From assembly GCF_030433645.1 (NCBI RefSeq), contig NZ_JAROCG010000001.1, forward strand, positions 1,364,001 to 1,428,000: a DNA stretch of 64,000 nt. Reading direction: 5' to 3'. This document shows positions 60,128 through 64,000 of this stretch, one piece after another. Below the pieces are notes generated by a model. That model made no database searches, was not told the origin of the DNA, and saw only the letters and a list, made by a program, of their open reading frames with translations. The DNA comes from Arthrobacter burdickii (GTDB taxonomy: Bacteria > Actinomycetota > Actinomycetes > Actinomycetales > Micrococcaceae). A program made the translations under genes and the position numbers. Every line of letters begins with the position of its first letter. The stretch's first letter is position 1.

Positions 60128-60153
60128 TATCCAAGCTGACAAAGGAGTCACCC

Positions 60154-61446
60154 GTGCACAGCAGAGCACGTATCACCGCACTTTCGGCCGCGGCAGCATG
60201 CCTCGCCATGGCCCTCACCGCCTGCGGGTCCGGCGGATCCGGCGAGGCCGGCGTCGACGGCGAAACCGGTACCGAGGACGTCACCCTCTCCATCGGCACG
60301 TTCAACGAGTTCGGCTACGAGGAGCTGTTCGACGAATACGAGCAGCTCAACCCGAACGTCACCCTCGAACACAAGAAGGCTGCCACCTCCAACGAGGCCC
60401 GGGACAACCTGACCACGAGGCTCGCCGCCGGGTCCGGCCTGTCGGACATCGAGGCGATCGAGGTGGACTGGCTGCCCGAACTGCTCGAGTACCCGGACCA
60501 GTTCGCCGACCTCACCGACCCCGCAGTCGAGGGCCGCTGGCTGGACTGGAAGACCGCCGCAGCGACCACCGAGGACGGGCAGCTCATCGGATACGGCACC
60601 GACGCCGGGCCCCAGGGCGTGTGCTACCGCGCCGACCTGTTCGAGAAGGCCGGACTGCCGAGCGACCGGGAGTCCGTCGCCGAGATGCTCGACGGCTCGT
60701 GGCAGGACTACTTCGATGCGGGCAAGAAGTTCGTCGCCGCCAGCGACGGCGTGGCCTGGTTCGATTCCGCCGGAGCCACCTACCAGGGCATGATCAACCA
60801 AGTCCAGAACGCCTACGAGGACGACGACGCAGCCGTGATCGCCACCGAGAACCCCGAGGTCAAGGACATCTACGAGCAGGTCCTGCAGGCGTCCGTCACC
60901 GACGGGCTCTCCGCCCACCTCACGCAGTGGGAGGACGACTGGACGGCGAGCTTCCAGTCCGACGCCTTCGCCACGAAGCTCTGCCCGGGCTGGATGCTCG
61001 GCATCATCGAGGGCAACGCCGAAGGCGTCGAGGGCTGGGACATCGCCGATGTCTTCCCCGGCGGCGGTGGCAACTGGGGCGGTTCGTACCTGACCGTTCC
61101 CACCCAGGGCGCACACCAGGCCGAAGCCAAGAAGCTCGCCGAATGGCTGACCGCCCCGGAGCAGCAGATCAAGGCTTTCGAGTCGAAGGGCACGTTCCCC
61201 AGCCAGGTCGAGGCGCTCGAGAGCGAGGAACTCCAGGGACAGGTCGACCCGTTCTTCAACGACGCACCGACCGGTGAGATCCTCGCCAACCGCGCTGCCG
61301 CCGTCGAGGTCACGCCGTTCAAGGGCCCCAAGTACTTCGCGATCAACGACGCGATGCAGCAGGCACTGACCCGCGTCGACGTCGACAAGACCGACGACCC
61401 GGCCTCCTCCTGGGAGAAGTTCGTCACCGCTGTGGGCGCTCTGTAG
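60154..61446 (+). CDS. cebE: Sugar ABC transporter substrate-binding lipoprotein, CebE-like
   Basis: 430 residues from a GTG with AAAGGAG six bases upstream. Lipid Cys24 in AMALTACGSGG. Family 1 binding-protein features: TLSIGTFNEFGYEELFDEYE, TRLAAGSGLSDIEAIEVDW, CPGWMLGIIEG, and Trp/Gly-rich GGGGNWGGSY. Operators of CebR type and the downstream beta-glucosidase suggest cellobiose or cello-oligosaccharides as ligand. The upstream frame is open but carries no signals. Followed 3 nt later by the permease gene. Confidence 0.88.
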   Translation: MHSRARITALSAAAACLAMALTACGSGGSGEAGVDGETGTEDVTLSIGTFNEFGYEELFDEYEQLNPNVTLEHKKAATSNEARDNLTTRLAAGSGLSDIEAIEVDWLPELLEYPDQFADLTDPAVEGRWLDWKTAAATTEDGQLIGYGTDAGPQGVCYRADLFEKAGLPSDRESVAEMLDGSWQDYFDAGKKFVAASDGVAWFDSAGATYQGMINQVQNAYEDDDAAVIATENPEVKDIYEQVLQASVTDGLSAHLTQWEDDWTASFQSDAFATKLCPGWMLGIIEGNAEGVEGWDIADVFPGGGGNWGGSYLTVPTQGAHQAEAKKLAEWLTAPEQQIKAFESKGTFPSQVEALESEELQGQVDPFFNDAPTGEILANRAAAVEVTPFKGPKYFAINDAMQQALTRVDVDKTDDPASSWEKFVTAVGAL

Positions 61447-61449
61447 CCG

Positions 61450-62436
61450 ATGGCCGTCACGGACCGGGTCCAGCCTCCTCCCGATACGCATCAGCGGCCG
61501 CCGCGCGACAGGAACGTCAAGCGGCTGGCCCTCTCCCAGAAGGTGTCGAAGTGGGACGTCAAGCTGTCCCCGTACCTCTACATCTCGCCGTTCTTCCTGC
61601 TCTTCGCCATCACGGGCCTGTTCCCCCTGCTGTACACGGCATGGGTCTCGCTCCACACCTGGAACCTCATCGGGGGCCAGGGCGAGTTCACGGGGCTGGA
61701 GAACTACGAGTTCGTGCTCGCGCAGCCGTTCTTCTGGAATGCGGTAGGGAACACGTTCAGCATCTTCCTCCTCTCGTCCATCCCGCAGGTCGTCCTCGCC
61801 ATCGCCATCGCCGCGGTGCTGGACGCCAACCTGAGGGCCAGGACGTTCTGGCGGATGGGCGTCCTCGTTCCCTTCGTGGTGGCCCCCGTGGCCGTCGGGT
61901 TGATCTTCAACAACCTCTTCGCTGACCAGGCAGGCCTGTTCAACGAGCTGTTGACGGGGATTGGGCTGGACCCGGTCCGCTGGCACTCCGAGTCCCTGGC
62001 GAGCCACGCGGCCATCGCCACGATGGTGAACTTCCGGTGGACCGGGTACAACGCGCTCATCTTCCTCGCCGCCATGCAGGCCGTCCCCCGGGACGTCTAC
62101 GAGGCGGCAACCATCGACGGTGCCGGACGCCTCCGGCAGTTCTTCTCCGTCACCGTCCCCATGCTGCGGCCGACCATCATCTTCGTGGTCATCACCGCCA
62201 CCATCGGCGGACTCCAGATCTTCGACGAGGCCAGGGTCTTCGACCAGGCGGGCCTCGGCGGCGCGGACCGGCAATGGCAAACGCTCACCATGTACATCTG
62301 GGAGCTCGGCTGGGGCCAGCGCAACTTCGGCAGGGCCTCGGCGGTCGCCTGGCTCCTGTTCCTGATCATCGTCCTCATAGCGATGGCCAACTTCCTCATC
62401 ACCCGCCGCATCGCAAGCCAGGGAGGCCGACGATGA
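61450..62436 (+). CDS. cebF: Sugar ABC transporter permease, CebF-like
   Basis: 328 residues, six membrane helices after a 40-residue cytoplasmic N-terminus. Helix 1 [20 protein letters not shown]; the EAA coupling loop is [19 protein letters not shown]. Overlaps the second permease gene by 4 nt. The ATPase is not in the operon part seen; such importers usually share a common MsiK ATPase encoded elsewhere. Confidence 0.9.
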   Translation: MAVTDRVQPPPDTHQRPPRDRNVKRLALSQKVSKWDVKLSPYLYISPFFLLFAITGLFPLLYTAWVSLHTWNLIGGQGEFTGLENYEFVLAQPFFWNAVGNTFSIFLLSSIPQVVLAIAIAAVLDANLRARTFWRMGVLVPFVVAPVAVGLIFNNLFADQAGLFNELLTGIGLDPVRWHSESLASHAAIATMVNFRWTGYNALIFLAAMQAVPRDVYEAATIDGAGRLRQFFSVTVPMLRPTIIFVVITATIGGLQIFDEARVFDQAGLGGADRQWQTLTMYIWELGWGQRNFGRASAVAWLLFLIIVLIAMANFLITRRIASQGGRR

Positions 62437-63343
62437 GCTCCATCCCCATGATCGAGCAGACTGCAGGCAAGGGCGCCGCCCGTGCGGCGCAGCGGGGGCT
62501 CGGCGCGAGGCGCCGCGGCGCTCCGGGCGGCACCATGCGGCGCCCCGGGTTCCTGACCTACGGCTTCCTCGGCGCGGTGATCCTCGGCTCCGTGTTCCCG
62601 CTGTGGTGGTCCTTCCTGGTGGGCAGCCACGACAGCTCGGTGATCAGCAAGGGCGTACCCCTGCTTCCCGGGGGCAACTTCCTCGCCAACGCCGCCACCG
62701 TGCTGGACAGCATCCCGTTCTGGAAGGCGCTCGGCAACAGCTTCATCGTCTCCACGGTCACGGCGGCGTCGGTGGTGCTGTTCTCGACCCTCGCCGGCTT
62801 CGCCTTCGCCAAGCTCCGCTTCCGGGGCAGCAAGGTACTGCTGGTGTTCGTGGTCGCCACGATGGCCGTACCCACCCAGCTGGGTGTGGTGCCCCTGTTC
62901 ATCGTCATGGCGAAGCTCGGCTGGACCGGCTCGCTCTGGGCCGTCATCGTCCCGGGCGTCGTGACGGCCTTCGGGGTCTTCTGGATGACGCAGTACCTGC
63001 GGGACGCGTTGCCGGACGAGCTGATCGAGGCCGTACGGATCGACGGCGCCTCCATGATCCAGGCGTTCTGGTACGTTGGCCTTCCAGCGGCCCGACCGGC
63101 GGCGGCGATGCTCGCACTGTTCACGTTCGTCGCCACGTGGACCAACTTCTTCTGGCCGTTCATCGTGCTGGATCCGTCCAACCCCACACTCCCGGTGGCG
63201 CTGCAGCTGCTCCAGGCCGCGCACTTCGTCGATTACTCGATCGTGCTGGCCGGAGCGGTTCTCTCCACCATCCCGCTGCTGCTCCTCTTCGCGGTCGCGG
63301 GACGCCAACTCGTTTCAGGAATCATGCAAGGAGCAGTCAAAGG

Positions 63344-63347
<4 letters not shown>
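62433..63347 (+). CDS. cebG: Sugar ABC transporter permease, CebG-like
   Basis: 304 residues from an ATG with GGGAGG upstream, overlapping cebF (ATGA). Basic N-terminus, six helices, EAA loop [21 protein letters not shown]. Partner of CebF in the sugar channel. Its stop overlaps the beta-glucosidase start (ATGA). Confidence 0.9.

Positions 63348-64000
<653 letters not shown>

Larger units (their letters stand above)
59707..60153. other. 447-bp regulatory region between thioesterase and beta-glucoside operon
   Basis: No gene recognised. It holds the divergent promoter areas, two CebR-like boxes, a -35/-10 pair and a 220-nt leader with two hairpins before the binding-protein GTG. Confidence 0.7.

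Noticed and set aside
60148-62280. 710-codon open frame on - opposite cebE and cebF
   Set aside because: Antisense shadow; Glu/Asp/Val/Leu-rich without domains.

Overview
The window is ordinary chromosomal DNA from a high-GC Gram-positive actinobacterium, most likely Arthrobacter or a close relative in the Micrococcaceae. Support comes from frequent GTG starts, strongly GC-biased third codon positions, menaquinone biosynthesis, a system II (ResB/CcsB) cytochrome c pathway, a MarP-type membrane protease, Rex, the small basic ribosomal protein bS22, an actinobacterial 'helicase/secretion neighbourhood' Tad locus, and CebR-like operators before a cellobiose-type transporter. No rRNA, tRNA, prophage, insertion sequence or CRISPR array was recognised. 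The start of a penicillin-binding protein gene (left edge) and most of a GH1 beta-glucosidase gene (right edge) run off the window.

Layout. 0-5 kb: DUF4177, RidA, Nudix, a Crp/FNR regulator, a MarP-like protease and a polysaccharide deacetylase. 5-12 kb: a peptide ABC importer (binding protein, two permeases, and an inverted fused double ATPase with a DUF5996 gene). 12-17 kb: an MHS transporter paired with type II dehydroquinase, a TetR/Ohr pair around a palindromic operator, and acetyl-CoA synthetase. 17-22 kb: a membrane protein with an unrecognised C-terminal domain, endonuclease III, a CoA-type Nudix and an orphan WXG100-like protein. 22-31.4 kb: a family A DNA polymerase divergent from a Tad pilus operon (CpaE-like, TadA, TadB, TadC, pilin, two TadE-like proteins) that converges on a DEAH helicase. 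31-40.6 kb: GNAT protein, TrhO, a methyltransferase, TopA, a Ppx/GppA protein, a TIM-barrel protein and ProC. 40.6-47.7 kb: a tandem repeat, TrkH/TrkA potassium uptake, AcuC-like deacetylase, ArsR regulator, excisionase-like HTH, bS22, HAD phosphatase, glutaredoxin and Rex. 47.7-59.7 kb: membrane protein, YceI, histidine phosphatase, a cytochrome c biogenesis operon and menABE, then an SGNH hydrolase and a hotdog thioesterase. 59.8-64 kb: a beta-glucoside uptake and hydrolysis operon.

Functional themes. Respiratory-chain assembly dominates 46-59.7 kb: Rex as the NADH/NAD sensor, TlpA-CcdA-ResB-CcsB for cytochrome c, and MenB-MenE-MenA for menaquinone. The most intriguing region is 20.3-31.4 kb, where DNA-processing enzymes (a PolA-like polymerase and an MrfA/YprA-like helicase) flank a Tad pilus operon. 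Tad pili carry natural transformation in the related Micrococcus luteus, so a DNA-uptake role is a reasonable hypothesis, not a demonstrated one. The clearest regulatory circuit is at 59.86-59.93 kb, where two near-palindromic LacI/CebR-type boxes bracket a promoter with a perfect -35. At least six genes have a TANNNT hexamer ending 6-7 nt before the start codon, which suggests widespread leaderless transcription.
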